DNA of 64,000 nt from Hydractinia symbiolongicarpus (Eukaryota > Cnidaria > Hydrozoa > Anthoathecata > Hydractiniidae). The notes below the pieces were generated by a model that saw only the letters and a list, made by a program, of their open reading frames with translations, did no database searches and was not told the DNA's origin. The DNA lies in assembly GCF_029227915.1 (NCBI RefSeq), contig NC_079886.1, positions 18,080,501-18,144,500 of the forward strand, read 5' to 3'. The position numbers and the translations under genes are program-made. Within the stretch, counting starts at the first letter, position 1. Every line of letters begins with the position of its first letter. Shown here in pieces: positions 32,000 to 41,816 of this stretch.

Positions 32000-34900
32000 G
32001 TATTATACAAAAAAGGATTTAAATTTATTAATGTTTAACAATAAAAGAACAATATACGAAAGTAATACTTTTAGTAATTTAAGACATTCTTAGAACAGAG
32101 AGGAAAAGAGTACAATCGAGGGAAATCAAAGCGAATTATCACAAAATTTGTCCCTAGTTTTCTAATTTTCTGATATGATATAAATGCTGCAAAGAGTATT
32201 TAATATGCAGTTAAAGACATTTTGGAAAAATTTGACAATACTAGTCGTTAGCCCGTGAAAATAATCCACGGGTTCGCCCGTCCTTTTTATAACGGTTTGC
32301 GTGATTCTCGCTACTTGCGTAGCTAAGCTACCATTTTGCGTCACAGACACACGGACGGACAGACGTATACGGGTATTATAATATAGACTAGCCGGGAAAC
32401 CCGGCGTCGAAACGCCGGGGTAAGCCACAAGTCAAGGTGTGACCATGCGTTGAACGCCCTGAGGAGTGCTTAATAAGAGTCGTAAAATGCGCCACACGGT
32501 CAGGTGGAGCGCTTTAGTACAGGTATGTAGTATGTCGTAAATCAAGTGAAGTGTATACGCCATTGTAGTTTTGCGACTGTAACATATTTTTCCAAAAATA
32601 ACTTTCCCGCAACAAAGGCTAAAATAGAAACAGAGTTTACAAACCGTTGTTACTCTGTCATAGCAAAAACAATTAGTCAATATTATTTTATTTTGCGGAA
32701 TAAGTTTCAGTAAACGTTAAAAAATTAATCGTGGCATCGGGCTAAGCGTTTAGTAAGTTAAACAGAGTTGAAAATGCGTGTATGGACAATACCCTTTTAA
32801 AATAAATTTTTAAATAAAACCACAAAAAACAGTCCATTACCAACACGGGATTGAGCGGTTAGTCCAGGTAAACAGTGTTGCACACCCGTACAGACGTGAT
32901 TCCCGAGAAAATTTAGAAAGTAATTGTCACAGTGGGCTGACCCCTTAGTACAGGTAAACCACATCGCACATACTCTAGGCGTAACAGCTTTTCCAAACAA
33001 ACAGTCCATCGTTAACACTGAGCTTAGCACTTAGTACAGGTAAAATGTGTCGCACATGCCTATAAGCTTAATAGCCTTTTCCAAAATACTTAAGTTTAAA
33101 TAAAAACACAGGAAACAGACCGTCGTTTAACAACACGGGAAAGGCACATAGCACAGTTATGTGTCCTGTCTGTGTCTCATTAATAAACTTTTGAATGTCG
33201 CTATAGTTTATATTACAGTAAAGTGGTAGCTAACTACTTAATTGCATTTAGTATGAAAAAGATTACTTAAAAATTCTGTTGCAGCCAACTGTATTTGGTT
33301 ACTTTTACATTTTAGCTAGAGGTAGCTAACCCCAGTTCACAACTAAAAATCAGATTGGCAAAGTTACCACAAAAATCCGAAATGTTAGCTAACATCTACG
33401 TTGGTAGCCAGAATCTTAAAATTGGTTTTGTTTAAGATTAATATATGGCTAGAGAACGTGACAGTAAGAGGCAAATAAAACTAATACAAATCTTTAGGTG
33501 GCTGAATAGGTAGCTTAGCTGGTAGCTAGCTAGTTAACTATAAAGTATAGGTGAATAAACATGTAAACAAATAAAAAAAATACCCGAAAGTAAAAGAAAC
33601 TGCAATCCTGTTAGAATACAAATAGTAGTATCAGAAAGAAAAATTAAAGCAAACAATTAAGAGACTTTTCTTTCTCCAGCAATGAGTTGGTTCAATCTGC
33701 TTGCCAATTTTCGGACCGATGACGTAAAAATCGTTGCTAAGAAATATAAAGAGCTTTAGTTTCTGATTGGTCATTCATAGAAGACTCCGCTCCTGATTGG
33801 ACCTTTATTTTAGCGGCAATTGTCCCTGTGCCGGTGGGGGCCCGACGGGTTTCTCGTCCCTGCGTATTTTGTATTTCGTGCGTGGTTAACACAAGTCGCT
33901 TTTGACGCACGAACAGACGGCTATTATTATAGAGATAAGAAAAGTAAAAAACTATTTCCTTTTAAATTACCAGGCAGACCAGCACCTATTTTAGATAACA
34001 AAGTTATATTTTAGAAAACAAAGTGATCAAAAGCAACGATTACGTTATAGATTATTTTGTTATTATCGTACGACTTTGTACCCCTTCCTGAAAGTAATTC
34101 CAAACAAACAATTATTCTATATTCTTCTTTATTCTTTAACCCATATTTTTAAAACCTTGCATTACACAACATTACTTCTTTTTTTTGCAGTTTGCTTTGA
34201 CCCCATTGATCTGTTATTTATGAGTGAGTCCTCCAAAAGCACGGCACCTGAAATCTACCAAAAGACGTTAGAGTTTATGGCTTCGATAACGAAAGCATTT
34301 GATATCCAGGAAAAAGGTACGAGCGTGGCGGTTATACAGTATGCAACAAACGCTAAAGTAATATTCGATTTTAACAAATTTAAAGGAAAGAATATTAGCA
34401 AAGAAAAAGTGGTGAATGAAATAATGAATATACCACCTAGCAATGGCGACTCGACAAGAATGGAAAAGGCTTTAAAACTTGGTCTCAAAGTTTTTAGGGA
34501 AGAGCATGGCAGTCGCAAAAACGTTTCCAAGGTATGTTTGTGGAGGGCGAATAACTGATATTTGATGTTATACTACAAGCAAGTCTTAGCTAGCTTTCTA
34601 ATTTCTGTACTAAGTCCTCTAATCAAAATTTTTTATAATAATCACCAAGAAGACTGCAGTTGCAATAAAATCTAATTGCTGTTGAACAAATTCTTTTCTT
34701 TGTAGATTGCAATTCTTATGACAGACGGCGTACAAACGTATACGTTAGAAGACCCTAGATTATTAGAAACCTCAAAGGAATTGCAAAAAGCTGGTGTCCA
34801 CGTGTATACAGTAGGTGTTGGTGTGAAAAACTCGAAGTCTGAATTAAAAGCTATGGCTTCTGACTTAGACAGTACGTTTATCTCAGATAATATAGACGAT

Positions 34901-37900
34901 TTAGTGAAGATTGGAAAGAAACTCACCAAAAAAATATGCGAAGGTAAGGTAAACTATTTCTTCGTACGATATCAATGACGTAAGATGAAAATCACGTACG
35001 AAACAAAGGTACAACCACTTAAACATAACTTTTTCTCTTTTTTAAAACAACCAGATTTCCATCCAACTACAACAAAGCCTTCAATCACTACGCCCGTTCC
35101 AGTTTCTCTGCAAGTGAGAGCGTTAACCACGCTATCATCAACCACAACATGTAGGTTTAATTTGTCAACCTAGAAGACATTTAACGGCAGTTCTTAAATT
35201 TTGATTTAAATATATGTAAATATATAAATAACACGAAAAGGGCCAGAAGATAGCAAAAAAAATCTGGCTAATAACTACGTTAAAATGGCCGCTTTGCTTG
35301 TAACATAGCTAGAGCTTGTATAGGTTAATTTTCCCACCTTTATTTATTACTAACCGTGGAAACTAAGATAGCGGAAACTCCACGGGAATTCGATTGTCGC
35401 AACTCAAAGCTACCATTTTTGTCTGACTATTTAAAAGTCGGACGTTAATATATAAGCAAGTCGTGAGCCCGTGGAAGAAGCCACAGGCCCGCCGGTCCTT
35501 AGAATTTCGCGCATTGTACGTATTTCCGCATTGTTATTTCGTGCAAAAGAGACCGGTCGCTAGCACGTGGAAAAAGCCACGGGTTCGCTTGTCCTTCATA
35601 TAACGGATATTTTGTGTTATATATTATTGTAAGGGCTAGGTCAGACCGTGGATATTCCATGGAAATTCGCCCGTAACAATAAGATTGATAAAACTATATC
35701 CTAATCGTTATTTATAGCTTAAAGATTTTTTGCGCGGTTAAGTATGTATACAGCATTTCGTTCATCTGTAGCACGAAATTTTTCTCGAAACTGGCAGACT
35801 AAAATGCACGAAATACCGATTCGGGAAACATGTACGACGGGCTGAAGTCTGAGAACAGGCAAGTCGTGGATTGGTAATACAGGTATTAATAAAGAGATAT
35901 ATTTTAATATAGCTTGTCCTGTCGCTTTGGATTTGGGAATATTAATTGACGTATCAGAAACAATTACAGATCAGCACTTTGAAGAAATCAAAGAATTTGT
36001 TGCACATATAATTAATGAATTTGACATCAAAGAAGAAGGTACACATGTTGGCGTGATAACATTTTCAACAAATCCTCGCCTGGAATTCGATTTTAAAAGA
36101 CTAAAGGGAAGGTACACTAAAGGGAATGTGATGGCATTGATAAGCAGGATCAAACATTTAAAGGGTATGACACGGATCGACCGAGCATTGGCGCTTGCTA
36201 AAACAAAATTGTTTAGCAGTAAAGGCGGAGCTCGCCCGGATAAATCACAAGTAAGAAATCCCTTTTTCTTAATGCATCAGTTATTATTATTACTATTATT
36301 TACCCGTTACTGCTATTATTTACCTAGCCTCCTAAGTTCTCAATAAAACTGTTATCAATGACTGTCATTCGAAGGGGATCTAATGCATTTTAAGCTCCCA
36401 TTTAAGCTACAGAAGGCAAGCAAGCACAACCGCCGCTTAACTAAACAACCACCTAAATTAACAATCCTATTCTCATGCTCAACGTTACGCAGAAAGAATT
36501 GACTCAAACTTTTATGGTTTCTGGCACGACTCCTCCAGGGCTTAAACTCAAGACCTACCGCACTAGAGGCGAACACTATACCACAAGGGCATCAGTCAGC
36601 CCTTATGTTAATGTTTCCAATCTATGTATATTTTTTTAGCGAAGACTTAATACTTTCAAAAATTAGTTTAGTAATAATTCTAAAATATCTTCCTCTGTTT
36701 TATCAGGTAAGGTGAATGATCCGAAAGAAGAAATAAAACTAATTTCTTTTCCTTTTACATCGATTAATAGCTTTATTATATGGTGATAAAAAGTCTTTCA
36801 ACCCACCAGACTGCTTATTTTTATTATGATCACTTTTAAACGCTTTCTCATAAGTGCAGAGCATATTCTCTGAAATCGTTCTATTCCAAAATCTTATCAG
36901 AAATGAAGAGGATTACTGGTTTCATTACCGTGACACATGATTATACCTCGATCTGGTTTTAGTTTGTTTAAAAAAAATTCACCTTTACTTAATGTCACCC
37001 CATGTTTTAGGCCCCTAAAAACTTCTATTCTTACTTGATAAATCGTGAAAAATCATCCGTCCAATTTAGTTACTGCTAAAATCACAGGTACTGAGACACT
37101 GACATATGTTCATATACATTATTATCTTTCTTCTCACATATTTTTTATTTGTTCAGTCACAAGAAGTGAAGCTAAGAAACCGTAATGTGTTTGTTTACAC
37201 CCTGAAACATGAGGAATGACTGTTTCAACCATTTTGCGATAGCACATAGTCTGGAGACAAGTCTTTGTTCCTTGTTCTTTATAATCTGTTGCATATCTTC
37301 TTGGATTCTCTTCAAATGCAAACCTAAAAACATTAGGGTGCAATTGGTAAACAGGCAACAACTAATTACCAAATATTTGAAAAGTGCTAACACTTCCTGT
37401 TAATTTTGATAATATCTAGGTGGCTGTAATTTTGACAGATGGTGTACAATCAGAAGAGAAGGAATCACCAGGAGGTAAAGATCCTAAATTGGTTGCACAA
37501 CCTCTAAAAGATGCTGGAGTAAAAATATACACAATAGCTATTGGCGGTTTTAATTTGGGAAATTTAGTTGGCATTGCTTCCGATCCGAGTAAAGTGCTAC
37601 GAGGAGGTGATTTTGGAAATTTGTTGAAAGAAGTCAACCATGTTACAGATGCCGTTTGCAAAGGTAAAACACTAAACGAAGTTTTAACCGTGCCAAATTT
37701 AAGTGCAAGTCCTTATAACACAAGAGCAATTCTTGTCAAGTGTAAATACATAAGTAAAACGGATACCTTATACATTTAGATGAAAAGGAGTTAACGACAA
37801 CTATTTCTCCGACTACAATAGCAACAACAACAACACCAACGACGACTGAAGGTAACTACTAACTTGAGTATTACAGCAGTAAAAGTCTACTACAAATTTA

Positions 37901-40339
37901 TTAATTTGGAAGCATCTTAAGGTCATATGCTCTTTTAGATATTATTTATTATGTAAGGCTCGTATTTTGTCTGCGTTTTCCCCTAATAGCGCCAAAAGCT
38001 GAAGAGTTTTCTACTCTCGAACAGAAATCAATCTCCATGTGTTTCAATTTCTTCACGCGCGAAATGAAATCGACAAGGTAGTTTGGCAGCTGCTATAAAC
38101 AAGGAATTGTTTCAAAATATTAAATTGTATCTAAGAAAAAATGTTGGTATAATGCTTGCCGTTCCAAGAGAGACAATTAAAAGTGCAGTTAACTTTTGCA
38201 AGGATGTCTTATGCTTAGGATATTTCCTTTATGCACGTAGTCAAAGTCCTTTTCTAAAAACAATATAACGTTTGTTTAAGTTTGTGCAGTTTCTGTGGAT
38301 CTGGGAATATTGATCGATGTTTCGGAGGCAATTCAAGAGAAACACTTTAATAAAATGAAAGAATTTGTATGGCACGTAATAAATGAATTTGACATCAATG
38401 AAGATGCTACACATGTTGGTGTGATAACATATTCAACATATCCTCGCCTGGAATTTGATTTTAAAAGATTAAAGGGAAGTTACACTAAAGAGAATGTAAG
38501 AAAATTGATTAACAGGATAAAACGTTCAAGGGGGGAGATTCATATCGACAGGGCCATAGAGCTCGCTAAAACAAGACTGTTTAGTGAGAAAGGTGGAGCG
38601 CGACGAAATAAACCGCAGGTGCGTTTTTTTTAAAATTAATTTTATCTTCATTTGTTGATTTGCCTATTGCAAAAATGTAAATATTAGACAAATAAATTAA
38701 TAAATAAGATTTTTTGCACAGCCACCATGTTACAACAACTAAATACAACAAATAAATTATTTTTTACCTAAAGTCTGTGACATAAATGTATAGTTGTTTA
38801 TCGTTTAGGTAGCCATAATTTTGGTAGATGGTGACAAAAAAATTAAAGAAAAACTCGACGATATCGTCCAAAATTTTAAAAACAATGGCGTAAAATCATT
38901 TATGATAAAGATTGACTATCATATTCTAGACTCGTGGGCCTCTGCCATATCAAAACATTTATGTAATAAAGGTAATATAGCTTGGTATACTCCTAATATT
39001 TCGACGGAGGGATGTGACATGCTAGTCGCCCTCCGTATGAAGTGAATGGCTTTCTCATAATGCTAATTTTTAAACTTTCTTTCATCCTGTTTTAGTTATA
39101 AAAGAAAACGTATCTACAACTGTCGCGCCATTTTCAACAACAGCAAACCCTACAACAACAACAACAACTGAGTCGATAACGACTGGAACAACAACAACCA
39201 CAAACGAATCAACGAGACCAACAACTGAAGTGACGACAACAGCAACAATTGAACCAACCATAACAACAACTGTGCCAACCGTAACAACAACTGTTCCAAC
39301 GACAATGACAACAACCACAACAATGACAACAACGACATCGACAGCAACAGCTAAGCCGACGACAACAACTACAACTACAGCAGAACCAACCACAACCACA
39401 TCAGCAACTACACCGACGACAACTACCACAAGTATTATAACTACAAAAGTAAAAACTACCACAAGACCGACAACAAGAACGACAACAAAAACAACAAAAA
39501 GTACAAAGAAACCAACGAAGACTAAAAAAACTACAGTTGCTACTACTACCAGAAAAATAACCTCGCCCATTTTGGTTTTATCAACAACTGAAACTACAAA
39601 AACCACAAAACAAAGAAAGACGACAAAAATAAAGACAAAAACAACAACTATTAAAACATCCAGTATAACCAAACCAAAAACAACAATTCGAACGACTTCC
39701 ACGCCGGTTTCTAAATTAATAAAATCAACAACAACAACAACAACCACAACAAAGCCAACAACAACAACATCAACAACGACAACCACAGCAACACCCACTT
39801 CTACTGCAACATCTACAACTTTTCGGACAGCTGCATCAACCTCTACCACAACCGCAACTGACACTTCAACAGAAAGTTCAACAATGCCTATCACAACAAC
39901 ATCCTCAACAATAACAACACCAAATGCGACTACACCTGTAACAGCATCTCCTACAACAGTTTTTACAACACCAGAAATAAGCACCGGATGGTCATCTACT
40001 GTCATGACTTCACAGACACCAACAGAAACCGTATCGGCAATAACGGCCTTCCCAACAGACCAAACTATAACAACTCCATCAACTTATTGCCCACCAGTAT
40101 GTCCAAATAATTGTCCACCACAGGGATGCCCACAAAATTGCTGCGTCGCAGAAGGCTCCAATTATCCAAAACAGTACGACATTAACTTGATGTCACAACC
40201 AACATGTCCGCCCCCCTGTGTACAAAACTATTCTCCATGTATGTCAGAAAATTGTGACGAACAGTGTCCAGTCTCTTGCGCTATCAACTGCGCTCCGTCA
40301 TGCAGAACAGAATGTTGTGAAGATACGTTTTACAATTAA
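31861..40339 (+). CDS. Secreted VWA x3 - Thr-rich - minicollagen CRD protein (nematocyst wall candidate)
   Basis: Ten exons: 31861-31999, 34191-34531, 34706-34943, 35055-35150, 35913-36250, 37420-37663, 37780-37851, 38290-38618, 38809-38971, 39096-40339. All junctions are GT-AG, phases match, and the sum is 3,204 nt (1,067 residues). Residues 1-17 are a signal peptide; VPKR at about 27-30 is a possible dibasic propeptide site, as in minicollagens. VWA domains at about 48-239, 273-465 and 491-653; Thr/Pro-rich mucin-like stalk about 655-983; two mCRD-type Cys clusters about 984-1061. mCRDs are known to cross-link minicollagens and NOWA in the nematocyst wall through disulfides, so I infer an extracellular structural role there. 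No Gly-X-Y collagen repeat is present. TGA/TAA lesions: none. Confidence 0.88.
32244..33950 (+). mobile_element. Second full copy of the LTR-like repeat, in intron 1 of the VWA gene
   Basis: Starts at about 32,244 with tagtcgttagcccgtg and a hairpin (cccgtg...ccacggg), then the interior from about 32,390 (tagccgggaaacccggcgt) with repeats of 'gcttagtacaggtaaac', then an end unit at about 33,820-33,950 finishing 'ggctattattatagagata'. Structure and order match 14092-15694. It is within the 2.19-kb intron 1 (32000-34190). Confidence 0.75.
34191..34943 (+). CDS. Exons 2-3: VWA domain 1
   Basis: Exon 2 (34191-34531) and exon 3 (34706-34943) form one module, entered and left in phase 1 with an inner phase-0 intron. 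It opens CFDPIDLLFMSESSKS, in which the MIDAS DxSxS motif has Glu for the first Asp. It continues TSVAVIQYATNAKVIFDF and IAILMTDGVQTYTLEDP, ending VYTVGVGV and CEG. VWA domains mediate protein-protein contact in matrix proteins; metal binding may be weakened here. Confidence 0.88.
35055..35150 (+). CDS. Exon 4: short Thr/Pro linker
   Basis: 32 residues, phase 1-1, including FHPTTTKPSITTPVPV. It separates VWA1 from VWA2 and has the same flavour as exon 7 and the start of exon 10, so linkers seem to have been duplicated with the VWA modules. Confidence 0.75.
35310..35905 (+). repeat. Cluster of end units of the LTR-like repeat, in intron 4
   Basis: Three or more degenerate copies of the hairpin end unit: gtcgtgagcccgtggaagaa (about 35,460), ggtcgctagcacgtggaaaa (about 35,555) and a weaker one at about 35,640. 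The stretch ends 'acaggtattaataaagagat' (35,879-35,898), like the other copies. No interior sequence is present. Confidence 0.55.
35913..37663 (+). CDS. Exons 5-6: VWA domain 2
   Basis: Exon 5 (35913-36250) and exon 6 (37420-37663) with the same phase 1-0-1 layout as VWA1. Motifs: ALDLGILIDVSETI with intact DxSxT MIDAS residues, THVGVITFSTNPRLEFDF, VAVILTDGVQSEEKES and VKIYTIAIGG. This is the best-preserved of the three VWA domains. The 1.17-kb inner intron holds a tRNA-derived SINE. Confidence 0.88.
36350..36610 (-). mobile_element. tRNA-derived SINE, in VWA2 intron
   Basis: On the minus strand, TGGTATAGTGTTCGCCTC (36583-36566) fits an RNA polymerase III A box and GGTCTTGAGTTTAAGCCC (about 36,554-36,537) a B box, spaced as in a tRNA. 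About 200 bp of body follow to about 36,350. The spacing and flanks fit a SINE rather than a functional tRNA, since no acceptor stem is formed. Confidence 0.6.
37780..37851 (+). CDS. Exon 7: Thr-rich linker
   Basis: 24 residues, phase 1-1, reading ELTTTISPTTIATTTTPTTT. Likely O-glycosylated spacer between VWA2 and VWA3. Confidence 0.7.
38290..38971 (+). CDS. Exons 8-9: VWA domain 3, shortened
   Basis: Exon 8 (38290-38618) is close to exon 5 (VDLGILIDVSEAI, THVGVITYSTYPRLEFDF), showing recent duplication. The last MIDAS residue is Ala. Exon 9 (38809-38971) has only 54 codons against about 80 in VWA1 and VWA2; the TDG loop reads LVDGDKK and the following strands are compressed. The frame stays open, so this is a diverging domain and not a dead one. 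Confidence 0.8.
39096..40339 (+). CDS. Exon 10: Thr-rich stalk and double minicollagen CRD
   Basis: 414 codons including the stop. The first about 330 are Thr with Pro, Ser, Lys and Ala, from (ACA)n-like DNA, a mucin-like or proteoglycan-like stalk. Then CPPVCPNNCPPQGCPQNCC (C-x3-C-x3-C-x4-C-x3-CC) and, after a short spacer, CPPPC and the canonical CDEQCPVSCAINCAPSCRTECC, preceded by extra Cys. The Cys spacing is that of minicollagen cysteine-rich domains. The opposite strand gives a long Val-rich shadow ORF, an artefact of the Thr codons. Confidence 0.9.
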
Positions 40340-40578
40340 CCTGCGCTATACTAATTGTTGAAAACGCAATCATACGATTAATAGTTAGACGTGACCAAAT
40401 TAGATACAGTTTAAATGTGCTACATGTTATGATATACATGAACGAACAAATAAGGAGAAATTAGGCTAAGAAATTGCTGTGACCTTACTGCTTTTAGTAC
40501 ATTTAAAAGCAACAAACGCGAAGTAAATAGCTTAGAAAAGACAGATTTAGTACGATTTAATATATATTTATTCAACAA

Positions 40579-40584
40579 ATAAAT
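40579..40584 (+). terminator. Poly(A) signal AATAAA of the VWA-mCRD gene
   Basis: First AATAAA after the stop, 240 bp downstream; another lies at 40679-40684. Either may be used. Confidence 0.5.
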
Positions 40585-40599
40585 TCTAAATACTTAAGT

Positions 40600-41610
40600 A
40601 CGAACGTTATGCTTTTATAATAAAATTTTTAGCTAGCTCAAATTTTTAGCTAGCTTGCTATTCTTGTTTTCTATTATCAATAAAACCAACTTAAAATCAC
40701 TATAGCTTCTCAATTCGTCATGTACATTTATCATTAATGTCTTTTTTTACCAACGTTTACAGTAAGCAACCTTCGCCGAAACTGCCTCAAATACCTTCAT
40801 TTCCCGTACTTAATTGCGAATTCATATTCTTAAAAATGATAGCACTGTCAGTGAAAAGGTAAATTCTCATAAACTTTTACTGAGAGACTAATACTAGTAA
40901 AATTGAATACCAAAGGGTAGTCTAATATTGTACACAGAGGTGGATCAAAATTACGAACTTAGTTGTCATTCGAAAATGACGATCTTTTTTGCACCATTTG
41001 ATGTCTTTCAATGAGTCAAATATACTCAAGCTAAGGAGTATTACAACTACCGTGGTGAGTCGACGCGTCTAAGATAAGTTGCTGGTTGTTTGCTGAGATT
41101 GCGATAAGCACTTCCAGTTTGGTGATAAAATGCGAAATAAGGAATATTTAGGTTAAAATCAATATTTTTTTCATCACATTCGAACCTAGAATTAAAGGCC
41201 CCAGATAGCCCGCCCTGCAGGATGGCCCAGAAAAATAACAACCAAAACAACAATGATGAACATATTTATATTACGGTATTTCGATTAAGGCAACGGCGAA
41301 ACCGTAGTTTGAATGGACTGAAACATAAGTTTACTTTCAACATTTTGATTCTTAATAAGGCTTTTTTAGAACTCAGAAAAAAATTTCAAGCAGGATTTTT
41401 ATTAACGCATATCTATCTCCTTTACGCAAAAAAAAAACACAAAATCAATTATACATTTGACAAAAAGTGCGTATTTCTGTAAGGTACGTAAATATTAGCC
41501 TTTTTTATTTTTTGTAATTTTTTGTATCTATTGAACATGTCTATCAGGCCTATTGAAAGCAGTTCCTTTTTCTAAACAGCCACCAAAACCTTCTGCATAA
41601 TTTAATCTCG
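40600..41610. other. Spacer between the two mCRD genes
   Basis: About 1 kb with no supported gene. It holds the 3' end of the first gene and the promoter region of the second. Short open stretches here have no recognisable domain. Confidence 0.45.
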
Positions 41611-41615
41611 TTCGG

Positions 41616-41623
41616 TATAAAAA
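41616..41623 (+). promoter_or_regulatory. TATA-like box before the Ig-mCRD gene
   Basis: TATAAAAA in the context cggtataaaaaagacaag, 64 bases before the first base of the ATG at 41687 and 40 before that of the alternative ATG at 41663. A start about 30 bp downstream would fall near 41,646. Confidence 0.45.
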
Positions 41624-41671
41624 AGACAAGCAGTAGTTGTTGCAAGCCCATTTGTACCTTACATGGGTTTC

Positions 41672-41684
41672 TCTTTTTTTGCAG
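41672..41684 (+). promoter_or_regulatory. Splice or trans-splice acceptor before the start codon
   Basis: ctctttttttgcag ends at 41684, two bases before ATG 41687. With a TATA box only about 70 bp upstream there is little room for a normal 5' exon. Spliced-leader trans-splicing is known in hydrozoans, so this may be a leader acceptor (inference). If it is not used, translation could start at ATG 41663 in the same frame. Confidence 0.4.
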
Positions 41685-41686
41685 TA

Positions 41687-41816
41687 ATGCAGTTTTGGCT
41701 TCCATTTTACTTCTTAGTTTTAATTGGCCATAATGTTTCTAGCAAACTTGTCGCACAAAGAGCGTTGAAAGGAGTAGAAAGGATGGAAGAAAATAATAAA
41801 TTTACGGAGAACCGAT
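41687..41816 (+). CDS. Exon 1: signal peptide
   Basis: Hydrophobic core FWLPFYFLVLIG, probable cleavage after NVSS. Then a charged segment with GVERMEENNKFTENR. Ends in phase 1 (cga t|gtaagt). Confidence 0.75.

Noticed and set aside
36350-36610. Functional tRNA gene
   Set aside because: A and B boxes are present but no acceptor stem or anticodon arm can be formed; SINE is the better reading.
39082-40005. 307-codon minus-strand ORF, almost all Val with Gly and Ile
   Set aside because: It is the complement of the Thr-codon stalk of exon 10; composition is dictated by ACN codons and it has no start context or domain.
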